Numbered from the stretch's first letter, positions 18,973 to 30,204 are shown. The stretch: 64,000 bases of DNA from Pseudomonas sp. (GCA_022448005.1 JAKUTK010000011.1:1-64000), one strand, 5' to 3'. Numbers and translations: made by a program. The notes: generated by a model from the letters alone, not told the origin.

Positions 18973-19160
18973 CCGTACAGCACCTCGCATTCGCAGCGCT
19001 CAGGCGCTCGAAAAGCGTCGGTTTGCCGTTCGATCCGGCGCTCCCCATCGCAATGCCGCTGGCGACCTACTGTTCACATCGAGATGAATCTCGTCGCAAC
19101 CAGGAAGTACTGATAGCGCACCCGCCTGCAGGCAGGCACGCCACCGGATGACGCCAGCGC

Positions 19161-20450
19161 TTACTCGTTGATCTGCTTCAGGTAGCTCGCAGGCTCGGCA
19201 CCGAGGTTGTTCAGCATGCGCTCGCTGTACCAGTCGATGAAGTTGACCACACCGAATTCGTAGGTCTTCGAGTAAGGGCCGGGTTGATAGGCCGTCGAGT
19301 TGATCCCGCGCTGGTTCTCTTCCGCAAGCCGACGGTCCTGGTCGTTGGTCGCGTCCCACACCTGACGCAGGCGCGCCACGTCGTAGTCGACACCTTCGAC
19401 CGCATCCTTGTGAACGATCCACTTGGTAGTAACCATGGTTTCCTGCGCGCTGATCGGCCACACGGTAAAGACGATCACGTGATCGCCCATGCAGTGGTTC
19501 CAGGAATGCGGCAGATGGAGGATACGCATGGAGCCAAGCTCGGGGTTCTGGATGCGACCCATGAGCTTCTTGCTGCCTTGCTTGCCGTCCATGGTCATCG
19601 AGACCGTGCCCTTGAGCAACGGCATGCGCACGATGCGGTTACGCAAACCAAAGCTGGCGTGGGCATAGGGAATTTTCTCCGCCTCCCATTTGGCGGCGGA
19701 ATCGGCGACGTGATCCTTGAACGCCTGGCTGGCCCGAGGATCGGTGACGTCGTCCCACTCCAGCAAGGTATTGAGCAATTCCGGGTGCGCGCCGTTGCAG
19801 TGGTAACACTCGCGGTTGTTTTCCAGCACCAGCTTCCAGTTGGCCTTTTCCACCAGGGTGCTCTGCACCGCCACCTTGGTGTTCTCCATGTCGTACGGTT
19901 CCATGTAATGCGACAGGGTCGCCAGGAAGTCGTCGATCGCTGGCGGGTTCTCGGCCAGGGAAATGAAAATGTAGCCGCCAGCCGTCTTGCATTGCACCGG
20001 CTTCAACCCGTACTGGTTGAGATCGAAGTCAGCGCCCATCTCGGTGCCGGCGAACAGCAGCCGACCGTCCAGCTCGTAGGTCCACTGATGGTAGGGGCAG
20101 ACCAGCTTGGCAACCTTGCCCTTGTCGCTGGTGCACAGCCGTGAACCACGATGGCGACAGACGTTATGGAAGGCATGGACCGCACCTTCCGCACCGCGGA
20201 TAACCAGAATCGGGTTAGTGCCGATCTGTAAGGTCAGGAAATTGCCCTTGGCGGGTATTTCGCAGGTCATGCCGGCGATCAACCATTCTTTATGGAAGAT
20301 CTCCTGCATGTCGATCTGGAACAGCCGTTCATCGCTATAGAACGGCTGCGCCAGAGAAAAATTCGGCTCGCGTGCCTGCAACATCTCGGCCGTGGCTTTG
20401 CGCGCGGCTTCGAGTGGATCGCCCAGGCTCAGGTTGGAAGTGACATCCAT
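19161..20450 (-). CDS. gbcA: Glycine betaine monooxygenase, Rieske oxygenase subunit
   Basis: GbcA with GbcB demethylates glycine betaine to dimethylglycine and formaldehyde. The 429-aa protein contains the Rieske [2Fe-2S] motif (CRHRGSRLC then CPYHQW) around residues 96-117 and a C-terminal catalytic domain with NRECYHCNGAHPE carrying the mononuclear iron histidines. GAGGAG precedes the ATG at 20450. It is divergent from gbcB, sharing a 373-bp control region, as in P. aeruginosa, where GbdR activates both. Length and motifs are normal. Confidence 0.95.
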   Translation of the reverse strand: MDVTSNLSLGDPLEAARKATAEMLQAREPNFSLAQPFYSDERLFQIDMQEIFHKEWLIAGMTCEIPAKGNFLTLQIGTNPILVIRGAEGAVHAFHNVCRHRGSRLCTSDKGKVAKLVCPYHQWTYELDGRLLFAGTEMGADFDLNQYGLKPVQCKTAGGYIFISLAENPPAIDDFLATLSHYMEPYDMENTKVAVQSTLVEKANWKLVLENNRECYHCNGAHPELLNTLLEWDDVTDPRASQAFKDHVADSAAKWEAEKIPYAHASFGLRNRIVRMPLLKGTVSMTMDGKQGSKKLMGRIQNPELGSMRILHLPHSWNHCMGDHVIVFTVWPISAQETMVTTKWIVHKDAVEGVDYDVARLRQVWDATNDQDRRLAEENQRGINSTAYQPGPYSKTYEFGVVNFIDWYSERMLNNLGAEPASYLKQINE

Positions 20451-20823
20451 CGGTTGCTCCTCAAGCCGGCCGCGCCTTGCAGGCGTCTGTGGCTGGCGAC
20501 AAAAGTGGCTATTCGGTTACGACGCAAGGCGGCGAGCCGGACGGCATCAGCGCGCGAATCACCCCCCTGCTCGGCTGGGACCGAGTGTGTCGCGGCGCAA
20601 CAGGCAAACCTTATCCATGGGCGACAGGCGCGCATCCGTTTCCGACGCGCAAACGCCCATGACATCGGCCTGGTCGCGATAAGCATGCCGATGTCGCGGG
20701 TAGGTAAGTGACGCCGCGGCGCGTTACGCACAATTCTGTGCCATAAGGGCTATGCGGCGTGGAGTCGCAGTCCCGGAAAAGGGGCCCAACGGGTCGATGT
20801 AGCAGCGCGCAATCGAGGTGAGC
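20451..20823. promoter_or_regulatory. gbcA-gbcB divergent control region
   Basis: This 373-bp non-coding stretch separates the two divergent genes, which GbdR activates in P. aeruginosa. I see a 9-bp perfect inverted repeat GACATCGGC/GCCGATGTC at 20661-20669 and 20687-20695. I cannot assign a GbdR site or core promoter with confidence. Confidence 0.55.
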
Positions 20824-21924
20824 ATGTCCAGTAATTTCCTCAATCCGGTCAATACCCAGACATGGACCAACGGCCGCCATCTGGTGCGCTGCGTGAAGGT
20901 GATCCAGGAAACCTGGGATGTCCGCACCTTCTGTTTCATGTCCGATCAACCCATCATGTACTTCTTCAAGCCGGGCCAGTTCGTGACCCTCGAGCTTGAA
21001 ATCGAAGGGCAGCAGGTGATGCGTTCCTACACCATCGCCAGCTCACCCTCGGTGCCTTACAGCTTCTCGGTGACGATCAAGCGCATCCCCGGCGGCAAGG
21101 TATCCAACTGGCTGCATGACAACCTCAGCGAGGGTGACCAGCTACCGGTGCACGGCCCCGTCGGGCTGTTCAACGCCATCGACTTTCCTACCGAGAGAGC
21201 CCTGTTTCTGTCCGGTGGCGTCGGTATCACACCGGTCATGTCGATGGCCCGCTGGTACTTCGACACCAACGCCAACGTCGACATGGTGTTCGTCCACAGC
21301 GCCCGCTCGCCAAAGGACATCATCTTTCACCGCGAGTTGGAGCACATGGCCTCGCGGGTCAACAACTTCAGCCTGCACATCATTTGCGAGAAACACGGCA
21401 TGGGCGAGGCCTGGGCCGGTTATCGCGGCTACCTCGACCAGCGCATGCTGGAGCTGATCGCACCGGATTTCGCCGACCGGGAAATCTTCTGCTGCGGACC
21501 GACCCCGTACATGAACGCGGTCAAGCGACTGCTGCAGGTCAATGGCTTTGACATGCAGCACTATCACGAGGAGTCCTTCGGTGCGACGCCAGCAGACGTG
21601 CGCGAAGACGTCAAGGAACTGGCCGAACAGGCAGCCGAGGCGCCCGATGTACCGCTAGCCGACCTGAATCAGGTGGAGTTCACCGCAACCGGCAAGAGCA
21701 TTCGCGTCGGCCCGCGCGACACCGTCCACTCGGCCGCCGCGCAGCTCGGCCTGCACATTCCCAAGGCCTGCGGTATGGGCATCTGCGGTACCTGCAAGGT
21801 ATTGAAGACCTCCGGCGAGGTGGTCATGGAGCACAACGGCGGCATCACCGATGAGGACGTGGCCGAGGGCTACATCCTGTCGTGCTGCAGCGTGCCGCAG
21901 GGCGACGTGGTCATCGATTACTGA
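20824..21924 (+). CDS. gbcB: Glycine betaine monooxygenase, reductase subunit
   Basis: GbcB passes electrons from NAD(P)H to GbcA. ATG at 20824 (MSSNFLNPV) with GAGGTG just upstream gives 366 aa; a GTG two codons earlier lacks its own site. Order: FAD domain with RSYT near residue 62, NAD domain with LSGGVGITPVMSM, and a C-terminal plant-type [2Fe-2S] ferredoxin with CGMGICGTC plus a distal Cys. Divergent to gbcA. Confidence 0.95.
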   Translation: MSSNFLNPVNTQTWTNGRHLVRCVKVIQETWDVRTFCFMSDQPIMYFFKPGQFVTLELEIEGQQVMRSYTIASSPSVPYSFSVTIKRIPGGKVSNWLHDNLSEGDQLPVHGPVGLFNAIDFPTERALFLSGGVGITPVMSMARWYFDTNANVDMVFVHSARSPKDIIFHRELEHMASRVNNFSLHIICEKHGMGEAWAGYRGYLDQRMLELIAPDFADREIFCCGPTPYMNAVKRLLQVNGFDMQHYHEESFGATPADVREDVKELAEQAAEAPDVPLADLNQVEFTATGKSIRVGPRDTVHSAAAQLGLHIPKACGMGICGTCKVLKTSGEVVMEHNGGITDEDVAEGYILSCCSVPQGDVVIDY

Positions 21925-22402
21925 GCCAGAGCTGCACGGGCGGAGCCAGTCCCCCGTGCAGCATCCCCAGCGCCACCCGGGTCGGGCGCTACGCTGCAAT
22001 TCACAGGCCGCGTAGCACCGGCTCATCACTCATGTCGCTCAGAGAAGCGACCTGCTCGACTGGCTGATTTGCCGGCCACAGCCAGCGCCTCTCCTCGCAA
22101 CCGGCCCCTCCGACGTCTCATCCCCGCCCCGTCGCGACCCTTGTCGCCCCTGCTTTACTTCATTCTGCCCAGCGCGCAAGCGACTTCTGCGCTGCGCAAT
22201 CGGCGTGCGCAAACGGCCAGCCGGCGCGCGCGACCGATTACTTGCGCGAGATTTCCGAGAGCGACGACAGCATGTCGCAAACGAACTCCCGCAAGACGCA
22301 GGCAGGCATCTTCCCACCAAGGCCCAGCCCTACCATCGCATCCAGACACACCAAGGCCTTCACCGAGGCGAATGGCGCCGTTGCGCCTTTAGGAGATCCG
22401 CG
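21925..22402. other. Long non-coding region upstream of glyA
   Basis: About 480 bases without a supported gene. It begins with a 10-bp perfect hairpin (21931-21962). The rest is GC-rich and carries an open frame continuous with glyA whose residues show no coding character, so I treat it as leader and promoter DNA. No glycine riboswitch signature was seen. Confidence 0.5.
21931..21962 (+). terminator. Hairpin after gbcB
   Basis: GCTGCACGGG at 21931-21940 pairs perfectly with CCCGTGCAGC at 21953-21962 around a 12-base loop, seven bases after the gbcB stop. There is no T run, so it is a possible 3'-end stabiliser or Rho-linked terminator rather than a classical intrinsic one. Confidence 0.5.
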
Positions 22403-23656
<1,254 letters not shown>

Positions 23657-23739
23657 TTCGAAAGGTGGAAGGCGCTGCTGCCTTCCACCGCCAGTTGTTA
23701 GTGGATCGCTGAGGGGGTGACCCCGCTACGAGTCGCAAA

Positions 23740-23762
23740 ACCGCTTCGAGGCGGTCGTTTTT
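23740..23762 (+). terminator. Terminator-like hairpin between glyA and soxB
   Basis: ACCGC, six-base loop, GCGGT, then CG and TTTTT, ending 15 bases before the soxB ATG. It may be a weak terminator or attenuator reducing read-through from glyA into sox genes. The 5-bp stem is short. Confidence 0.5.
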
Positions 23763-23777
23763 CCAGGAGCATTCGAC

Positions 23778-25028
23778 ATGCAACGTTATTCCGGCTTCGG
23801 CCTGCTCAAGCACTCATTCAGCCATCACGAAAACTGGCAGCGCATGTGGCGCAACCCTAAGCCCAAGCCGGTCTACGATGTAGTGATCGTCGGCGGTGGC
23901 GGCCATGGCCTGGCCACGGCGTATTACCTGGCGAAGCAGTTCGGCGTAAAGAACGTCGCTGTCATCGAGAAAGGCTGGTTGGGCGGTGGCAACACTGCGC
24001 GCAACACCACCATCGTTCGCTCCAACTACCTGTGGGACGAATCGGCACGTCTCTATGAACACGCGATGAAGCTGTGGGAAGGCCTGTCCCAGGACATCAA
24101 CTACAACGTGATGTTTTCCCAGCGCGGCGTGTTCAACCTCGGTCACACCCTGCAGGACATGCGCGACATCGAGCGCCGGGTCAGCGCCAACCGCCTCAAC
24201 GGAGTCGACGGCGAAGTGGTCGATTCCCGGCAGGTGGCGGAGATGATCCCTTACCTGGACTGCTCGAAGAACACCCGTTATCCGATCCTCGGCGCCTCGC
24301 TGCAGCGCCGCGGCGGCGTTGCCCGTCACGACGCAGTGGCCTGGGGTTATGCCCGCGCCGCCGACGCCCTGGGTGTCGACCTGATCCAGCAGACCGAAGT
24401 GATCGGTTTCCGCAAGGAAAACGGCGTGTGCATCGGCGTGGAGACCAACAAGGGCTTCATCGGCGGCAAGCGCGTCGGCGTGGTCACGGCCGGTAACTCC
24501 GGGCACATGGCCAAGCTGGCCGGTTTCCGCCTGCCGCTCGAGTCGCACCCGCTGCAGGCGCTGGTCTCCGAGCCGATCAAGCCGATCATCGACACCGTGA
24601 TCATGTCCAACGCCGTGCATGGCTACATCAGCCAGTCGGACAAGGGCGACCTGGTCATCGGCGCCGGCATCGACAGCTACGTCGGCTACGGCCAGCGGGG
24701 TTCCTATCCCACCATCGAGCACACCCTGCAGGCGATCGTCGAGATGTTCCCGATCCTCTCGCGGGTGCGCATGAACCGCCAGTGGGGCGGCATCGTCGAC
24801 ACCACTCCGGACGCCTGCCCGATCATCGCCAAGACCCCGGTCAAGAACCTGTTCTTCAACTGCGGTTGGGGTACCGGCGGCTTCAAGGCCACGCCGGGCT
24901 CGGGTCACGTCTTTGCCGCCAGCCTGGCCAAGGGCGAGATGCACCCGTTGGCCAAAGCATTCTCGATCGAGCGTTTCTACAACGGCGCGCTGATCGACGA
25001 ACACGGCGCGGCTGGGGTCGCACACTGA
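23778..25028 (+). CDS. soxB: Sarcosine oxidase, beta subunit
   Basis: SoxB is the covalent-flavin dehydrogenase subunit of heterotetrameric sarcosine oxidase, which converts sarcosine to glycine and passes formaldehyde to tetrahydrofolate. The 416-aa protein has a dinucleotide-binding VVIVGGGGHGLATAYYLAK near residue 36 and a D-amino-acid-oxidase-type fold; a GTGGFKATPGSGH loop lies near the C-terminus. GGAGC precedes the ATG. First of soxBDAG. Confidence 0.95.
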   Translation: MQRYSGFGLLKHSFSHHENWQRMWRNPKPKPVYDVVIVGGGGHGLATAYYLAKQFGVKNVAVIEKGWLGGGNTARNTTIVRSNYLWDESARLYEHAMKLWEGLSQDINYNVMFSQRGVFNLGHTLQDMRDIERRVSANRLNGVDGEVVDSRQVAEMIPYLDCSKNTRYPILGASLQRRGGVARHDAVAWGYARAADALGVDLIQQTEVIGFRKENGVCIGVETNKGFIGGKRVGVVTAGNSGHMAKLAGFRLPLESHPLQALVSEPIKPIIDTVIMSNAVHGYISQSDKGDLVIGAGIDSYVGYGQRGSYPTIEHTLQAIVEMFPILSRVRMNRQWGGIVDTTPDACPIIAKTPVKNLFFNCGWGTGGFKATPGSGHVFAASLAKGEMHPLAKAFSIERFYNGALIDEHGAAGVAH

Positions 25029-25084
25029 TTTTGTGCCCCTCCGCCGACGGCGGAGGGATGTAGGTTTTCTGGAGGTACCCGACC

Positions 25085-25411
25085 ATGCTGCATATTTTCT
25101 GCCCTCACTGTGGCGAATTGCGCTCCGAAGAAGAGTTCCACGCGGGCGGCCAGGCCCACATCCCCCGCCCGCTGGACCCGAACGCCTGCACCGATGAGGA
25201 ATGGGGCGAGTACCTGTTCTTCCGCGACAACCCGCGCGGCATCCACCACGAGCTGTGGATCCACGCTGCGGGTTGCCGCCAGTACTTCAACGTCACCCGT
25301 CACACGGTGAGCTACGCAATTCTCGAGACCTACAAGATCGGCGAACAGCCCAGCGTCACCGAGGCATCGCTCGCCTCGAAGAAGGCTGCCGAGCAAGGAG
25401 TAAAGGCATGA
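25085..25411 (+). CDS. soxD: Sarcosine oxidase, delta subunit
   Basis: This 108-aa subunit binds structural zinc through CPHCGE near the N-terminus and a later GCRQYF segment with nearby histidines. It bridges the other subunits of tetrameric sarcosine oxidase. GGAGGTA lies seven bases before ATG. Its stop overlaps the soxA start (ATGA), so translation is coupled. Confidence 0.93.
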   Translation: MLHIFCPHCGELRSEEEFHAGGQAHIPRPLDPNACTDEEWGEYLFFRDNPRGIHHELWIHAAGCRQYFNVTRHTVSYAILETYKIGEQPSVTEASLASKKAAEQGVKA

Positions 25412-28400
25412 GCCAGGTCAATCGTCTTTCCCAGGGCGGCCGCATCGACCGTAACCGGCCCCTGACCTTCACCTTCAATGGCGAGACCTACCAGGGCTAC
25501 GCCGGTGACAGCCTGGCCGCCGCCTTGCTGGCCAATGGCGTCGACGTGGTCGGCCGCAGCTTCAAGTACTCGCGTCCGCGCGGCATCGTTGCCGCCGGTT
25601 CCGAAGAGCCCAATGCCGTGCTGCAGATCGGTAGCACCGAAGCAGCGCAGATCCCGAACATCCGTGCCACTCAGCAGGCGCTGTACCCAGGCTTGGCCGC
25701 CAGCAGCGTGAACGGCTGGCCGAGCGTGAACACCGACCTGATGGGCATTCTCGGCAAGGTCGGCGGCGGGATGATGCCGCCCGGGTTCTACTACAAGACC
25801 TTCATGTACCCACAAAACCTCTGGCTGACCTACGAGAAATACATTCGTAAGGCCGCCGGTCTGGGCCGCGCGCCCACGGAGAATGATCCCGACCGCTACG
25901 ATCACCTCAACCAGCATTGCGATGTCTTGGTAGTCGGTGCTGGCCCGGCTGGACTGGCTGCGGCATTGGCCGCCGGTCGCAGTGGTGCACGCGTGATCCT
26001 GGCCGACGAACAGGAAGAGTTCGGCGGCAGCCTGCTCGCCACCCGTGAGACCCTGGATGGCAAGCCAGCCGCCGAATGGGCTGCCGGCGTGATTGCCGAA
26101 CTGGAAAAAATGCCGGAAGTGACGCTGCTACCACGCTCCACCGTGAACGGCTACCACGACCACAACTTCCTGACCATTCATCAGCGTTTGACCGACCACC
26201 TCGGTGAAGTCGCGCCCAAGGGTGCCTTGGGCCAACGGATGATACGTCAGCGCATGCACCGCGTTAGAGCCAAGCGCGTCGTGCTGGCCACGGGAGCTCA
26301 TGAGCGTCCGTTGGTGTATTCGAACAACGACGTGCCCGGCAACATGCTCGCCGATGCGGTCTCCACCTACGTGCGCCGCTACGGCGTAGTACCCGGCCGC
26401 CAGCTGGTACTGTCGACCAACAATGACTACGCCTACCGGGCAGTGCTCGACTGGCTGGACGCAGGCCAACAAGTGGCTGCGGTGGCCGATGCACGCAGCA
26501 ACCCCAAGGGTGCCTGGGTCGAGGAAGCACGTCGTCGTGGCGTTCGCATTCTCGCCGGCAGCGCGGTGGTCGAAGCGCGCGGCAGCAAGCGGGTCACCGG
26601 GGCGCGCATCTGCGCCATCGACCTGGCCAGCCACAAGGTCGTCAGCCAGGGCGAAGTGATCGATTGCGATCTGATCGCCAGCTCCGGCGGTTATAGCCCG
26701 GTGGTCCACCTGGCCTCGCACCTTGGCGGTCGTCCTGTTTGGCGTGAAGACCTCCTGGCCTTTGTGCCGGGCGAGGGCTTCCAGCAGCGCACCTGCGCTG
26801 GCGCAGTGAATGGCGTGTTCGCCCTTGGCGATGCACTCGCCGACGGCTTCGAAGCGGGCGCCACAGCGGCTGCCGAGACCGGCTTCAAGGCAGTCAGCGG
26901 CAGCGTGCCGCAGGCCGAACAACGCGTCGAGGAAGCCAGCGTCGCGCTGTTCCAGGTCCCGCACGACAAACCTACCGAGCGTGCGCCCAAGCAGTTTGTC
27001 GACCTGCAGAACGATGTCACCGCGGCCGGTATCAAGATCGCTACTCGCGAAGGCTTCGAATCGGTCGAGCACGTCAAGCGCTACACCGCACTGGGCTTCG
27101 GTACTGACCAGGGCAAGCTCGGCAACATCAATGGTCTGGCGATTGCCGCCCATTCGATGGGCATCAGCATCGCCGAGATGGGCACCACGATGTTCAGGCC
27201 GAACTACACGCCGATTACCTTCGGTGCGGTCGCCGGTCCTCACACCTACGAGCTGTTCGAGCCCAAGCGTTACACCGCCATGCAGGCCTGGCACATCAAG
27301 AATGGCGCCGAGTTTGAAGACGTCGGTCAGTGGAAACGCCCCTGGTACTTCCCCAAGAAGGGCGAAGACCTACATGCCGCCGTGGCCCGCGAATGTCTCG
27401 CTGTGCGTAACGCGGTGGGCATCCTCGACGCTTCCACCCTCGGCAAGATCGACATCCAGGGACCGGACGCACGCGAGTTCCTCAACCGCGTCTACACCAA
27501 CGCCTGGACCAAGCTGGATGTGGGCAAGGCCCGTTACGGCCTGATGTGCAAAGAAGACGGCATGGTCTTCGACGACGGCGTGACCGCTTGTCTGGCCGAC
27601 AACCACTTCGTGATGACCACCACCACCGGCGGCGCCGCACGGGTGATGGAATGGCTGGAGATCTACCACCAGACCGAGTGGCCGGAGCTGAAGGTGTACT
27701 TCACCTCGGTCACTGACCATTGGGCGACCATGACCCTGACCGGCCCCAACAGCCGCAAGCTGCTGGCCGAGGTCACCGACATCGACCTGGACAAGGACGC
27801 CTTCCCGTTCATGACCTGGAAGGAAGGCAAGGTAGGCGGCGTGCCTGCACGGGTATTCCGCATCTCCTTCACCGGTGAGCTGAGCTACGAAGTCAACGTT
27901 CAGGCCGACTATGCGCTGGATGTTTGGGAGCAGGTCATCGAGGCAGGCAAGAAGCACGGCTTGACGCCCTACGGCACCGAGACCATGCACGTCCTGCGCG
28001 CCGAGAAGGGCTTCATCATCGTCGGCCAGGACACCGATGGCTCGGTGACCCCGGACGACCTGAACATGGGCTGGTGTGTCGGCCGTACCAAGCCGTTCTC
28101 CTGGATCGGCTGGCGTGGCATGAACCGCGAGGATTGCCTCAAGGAAAACCGCAAGCAGCTGGTCGGCCTGAAACCGCTGGATCCGAAGAAGGTTCTGCCC
28201 GAGGGGGCACAGCTGGTATTCGATCCCAAGCAGCCCATACCGATGACCATGGTGGGCCACGTGACCTCCAGCTACATGAGCGCGGCCATGGGTTATTCCT
28301 TCGCCATGGCGCTGGTCAAGGGCGGCCTCAAGCGCATCGGCGAGCGGGTCTACGCGCCGTTGGTCGATGGCAGCGTGATCGAGGCCGAGATCGTCAGCTC

Positions 28401-28440
28401 GGTGTTCTACGACCCGAAAGGCGAGCGGCAGAACGTGTGA
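25408..28440 (+). CDS. soxA: Sarcosine oxidase, alpha subunit
   Basis: SoxA starts at the overlapping ATG 25408 (MSQVNRLS), giving 1010 aa; the longer upstream frame is inside soxD. Order: N-terminal ferredoxin-like domain (NGETYQGYAGDSLAAALLANG), NAD-binding domain (VLVVGAGPAGLAAALAAGRSG, near residue 173), then a C-terminal aminomethyltransferase domain similar to GcvT that makes 5,10-methylene-THF. Length and order are those of the tetrameric enzyme. Confidence 0.95.
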   Translation: MSQVNRLSQGGRIDRNRPLTFTFNGETYQGYAGDSLAAALLANGVDVVGRSFKYSRPRGIVAAGSEEPNAVLQIGSTEAAQIPNIRATQQALYPGLAASSVNGWPSVNTDLMGILGKVGGGMMPPGFYYKTFMYPQNLWLTYEKYIRKAAGLGRAPTENDPDRYDHLNQHCDVLVVGAGPAGLAAALAAGRSGARVILADEQEEFGGSLLATRETLDGKPAAEWAAGVIAELEKMPEVTLLPRSTVNGYHDHNFLTIHQRLTDHLGEVAPKGALGQRMIRQRMHRVRAKRVVLATGAHERPLVYSNNDVPGNMLADAVSTYVRRYGVVPGRQLVLSTNNDYAYRAVLDWLDAGQQVAAVADARSNPKGAWVEEARRRGVRILAGSAVVEARGSKRVTGARICAIDLASHKVVSQGEVIDCDLIASSGGYSPVVHLASHLGGRPVWREDLLAFVPGEGFQQRTCAGAVNGVFALGDALADGFEAGATAAAETGFKAVSGSVPQAEQRVEEASVALFQVPHDKPTERAPKQFVDLQNDVTAAGIKIATREGFESVEHVKRYTALGFGTDQGKLGNINGLAIAAHSMGISIAEMGTTMFRPNYTPITFGAVAGPHTYELFEPKRYTAMQAWHIKNGAEFEDVGQWKRPWYFPKKGEDLHAAVARECLAVRNAVGILDASTLGKIDIQGPDAREFLNRVYTNAWTKLDVGKARYGLMCKEDGMVFDDGVTACLADNHFVMTTTTGGAARVMEWLEIYHQTEWPELKVYFTSVTDHWATMTLTGPNSRKLLAEVTDIDLDKDAFPFMTWKEGKVGGVPARVFRISFTGELSYEVNVQADYALDVWEQVIEAGKKHGLTPYGTETMHVLRAEKGFIIVGQDTDGSVTPDDLNMGWCVGRTKPFSWIGWRGMNREDCLKENRKQLVGLKPLDPKKVLPEGAQLVFDPKQPIPMTMVGHVTSSYMSAAMGYSFAMALVKGGLKRIGERVYAPLVDGSVIEAEIVSSVFYDPKGERQNV

Positions 28441-28450
28441 GGTGAACGTG

Positions 28451-28510
28451 AGGCTGGCACGCCAGCCTCTCGCTCGGTACACCCGGAATTCTACGGCGCC
28501 CCGAGGCGCC
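28451..28510. repeat. Two short hairpins between soxA and soxG
   Basis: AGGCTGGC-AC-GCCAGCCT (28451-28468) and GGCGCC-CCGA-GGCGCC (28495-28510) are near-perfect inverted repeats in the 83-base gap. Neither has a T run. They could set the relative level of soxG or stabilise the transcript. Confidence 0.4.
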
Positions 28511-28523
28511 AGGCAGGTAAACC

Positions 28524-29153
28524 ATGACCGCAGTGAATGTGTACAAACAACGCCCGGACAATATCCAGGGGCAATCGCCGTTGCACCATGCCGGCCTGAA
28601 AGAGCTGGTCGGCAAGGGCCGTGCTGGCGCCGGCATTCGCCTGCGGGAAAAGAAGCTGCGCGGGCACCTGACCTTGCGCGGCGATGCCCACGACCCGGCC
28701 TTCGTCAAAGGCGTTAACCAGGCGCTCGGAATGGAATTGCCGGTCGCGCTGACGCTGGTGGCCAACGGCGAGACCTCGCTGCAGTGGATGGGCCCGGACG
28801 AGTGGCTGCTGATCGTGCCGCAGGGCGAGGAATTCGCCACCGAACAGCGCCTGCGCGACGCGCTGGCCGGCCAGCACATCCAGGTGGTCAATGTCAGCGG
28901 CGGGCAAACCCTGGTCGAGCTTTCCGGGGAAAAGGCCCGCGAGCTGCTGATGAAGTCGACACCCTACGACGTGCACCCGAGCAACTTCCCGGTGGGCAAG
29001 GCCGTGGGCACCCATTTCGCCAAGAGCCAACTGGTGATCCGGCGCACCGGTGAGGAGGTCTGGGAACTGGTGGTGCGCCGCAGCTTCGCCGACTACATCT
29101 GGCTCTGGTTGCAGGATGCCAGCGCCGAGTACGGGATGGCGATCGAGGCGTGA
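28524..29153 (+). CDS. soxG: Sarcosine oxidase, gamma subunit
   Basis: The 209-aa gamma subunit completes the SoxBDAG heterotetramer. It is related to the GcvT fold without the full active site; WMGPDEWLL and GEKARELL are characteristic segments. Position after soxA is normal for Pseudomonas. The upstream gap holds two small hairpins, so its translation may be tuned separately. Confidence 0.93.
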   Translation: MTAVNVYKQRPDNIQGQSPLHHAGLKELVGKGRAGAGIRLREKKLRGHLTLRGDAHDPAFVKGVNQALGMELPVALTLVANGETSLQWMGPDEWLLIVPQGEEFATEQRLRDALAGQHIQVVNVSGGQTLVELSGEKARELLMKSTPYDVHPSNFPVGKAVGTHFAKSQLVIRRTGEEVWELVVRRSFADYIWLWLQDASAEYGMAIEA

Positions 29154-29259
29154 CGTCGCTGGGGTGGCCGACGCGTTCGTCCACCCCGGCCAACCAGAAA
29201 GGGACGGCTGACGCGTGAGCCACGCGCCCACCGATGCCCGCCCCGCTTGGGAGATAACC

Positions 29260-30117
29260 ATGAGCCGCACGCCCGACACCTGGATCCTTACCGCACACAG
29301 TCCGAGCCTGCTCGGCACGGTCGATGTGGTGACCCGCTACCTCTTCGAACAGGGCTGCTACGTCACCGAGCACCACAGTTTCGATGATCGTCTGGTCAGC
29401 CGATTCTTCATCCGCGTCGAGTTCCGCGCGCCGGAGGGCTTCGACGAGTCGCAGTTCCGCGCCGGGCTGGTCGAGCGTGTCACGCCCTTCGGGATGCACA
29501 CCGAGCTGACACCGCCGGGCTACCGGGCCAAGGTGGTGATCATGGTCTCCAAGTCCGATCATTGTCTGAACGATCTGCTCTACCGCCAGCGCATCGGCCA
29601 GCTGCCGATGGAGATCGCTGCAGTGGTCTCCAACCACCCGGATCTCGAACCCCTGGCGCGCTGGCATGGCATTCCCTATCACCACTTCCCGCTCGATCCG
29701 CGTGACAAGCAGGCGCAGGAGCGTCAGGTGCTGCAGGTGATCGAGGACAGCGGCGCGGAGCTTGTGGTGCTCGCCCGCTACATGCAGGTGCTCTCGCCCG
29801 AGCTGTGCCGCACGCTCGATGGTCGCGCCATCAACATCCACCACTCGTTGCTGCCCGGTTTCAAGGGCGCCAAACCCTACCATCAGGCCTACCAGAAAGG
29901 CGTCAAGCTGGTCGGCGCCACCGCGCATTTCATCAACAACGACCTCGACGAAGGGCCGATCATCGCCCAGGGCGTCGAGCCGGTGGACCACACCCACTAT
30001 CCCGAAGACCTGATCGCCAAGGGCCGCGACATCGAATGCCTGACCCTGGCCAAGGCGGTCGGCTATTTCCTCGAACGCCGGGTATTCCTGCACGCCAACC
30101 GAACGGTGGTGCTGTAG
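29260..30117 (+). CDS. purU: Formyltetrahydrofolate deformylase
   Basis: PurU hydrolyses 10-formyl-THF to THF and formate, returning folate used by sarcosine oxidase. ATG 29260 (MSRTPDTW) behind GGGAGAT gives 285 aa, the normal length; an upstream GTG at 29215 is not needed. N-terminal ACT domain (~1-85), then a formyltransferase-like domain with INIHHSLLPGFKG and LDEGPIIAQ carrying the active Asn/His/Asp. Confidence 0.95.
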   Translation: MSRTPDTWILTAHSPSLLGTVDVVTRYLFEQGCYVTEHHSFDDRLVSRFFIRVEFRAPEGFDESQFRAGLVERVTPFGMHTELTPPGYRAKVVIMVSKSDHCLNDLLYRQRIGQLPMEIAAVVSNHPDLEPLARWHGIPYHHFPLDPRDKQAQERQVLQVIEDSGAELVVLARYMQVLSPELCRTLDGRAINIHHSLLPGFKGAKPYHQAYQKGVKLVGATAHFINNDLDEGPIIAQGVEPVDHTHYPEDLIAKGRDIECLTLAKAVGYFLERRVFLHANRTVVL

Positions 30118-30204
30118 GTCCCGGTCGCAATTTCATAGCTCCACTACAAGCCCGCGTGACCTCCCGTCGCGCCTTGTATTCACAAAAACAAAGGAGAAAG
30201 GCAG

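Noticed and set aside
20451-20823. Sigma-54 promoter in the gbcA-gbcB gap
   Set aside because: No TGGCAC-N5-TTGC element was seen on either strand.
21925-22402. Glycine riboswitch upstream of glyA
   Set aside because: The long leader suggested it, but I could not see the conserved glycine aptamer core; the region is simply GC-rich with an isolated hairpin after gbcB.
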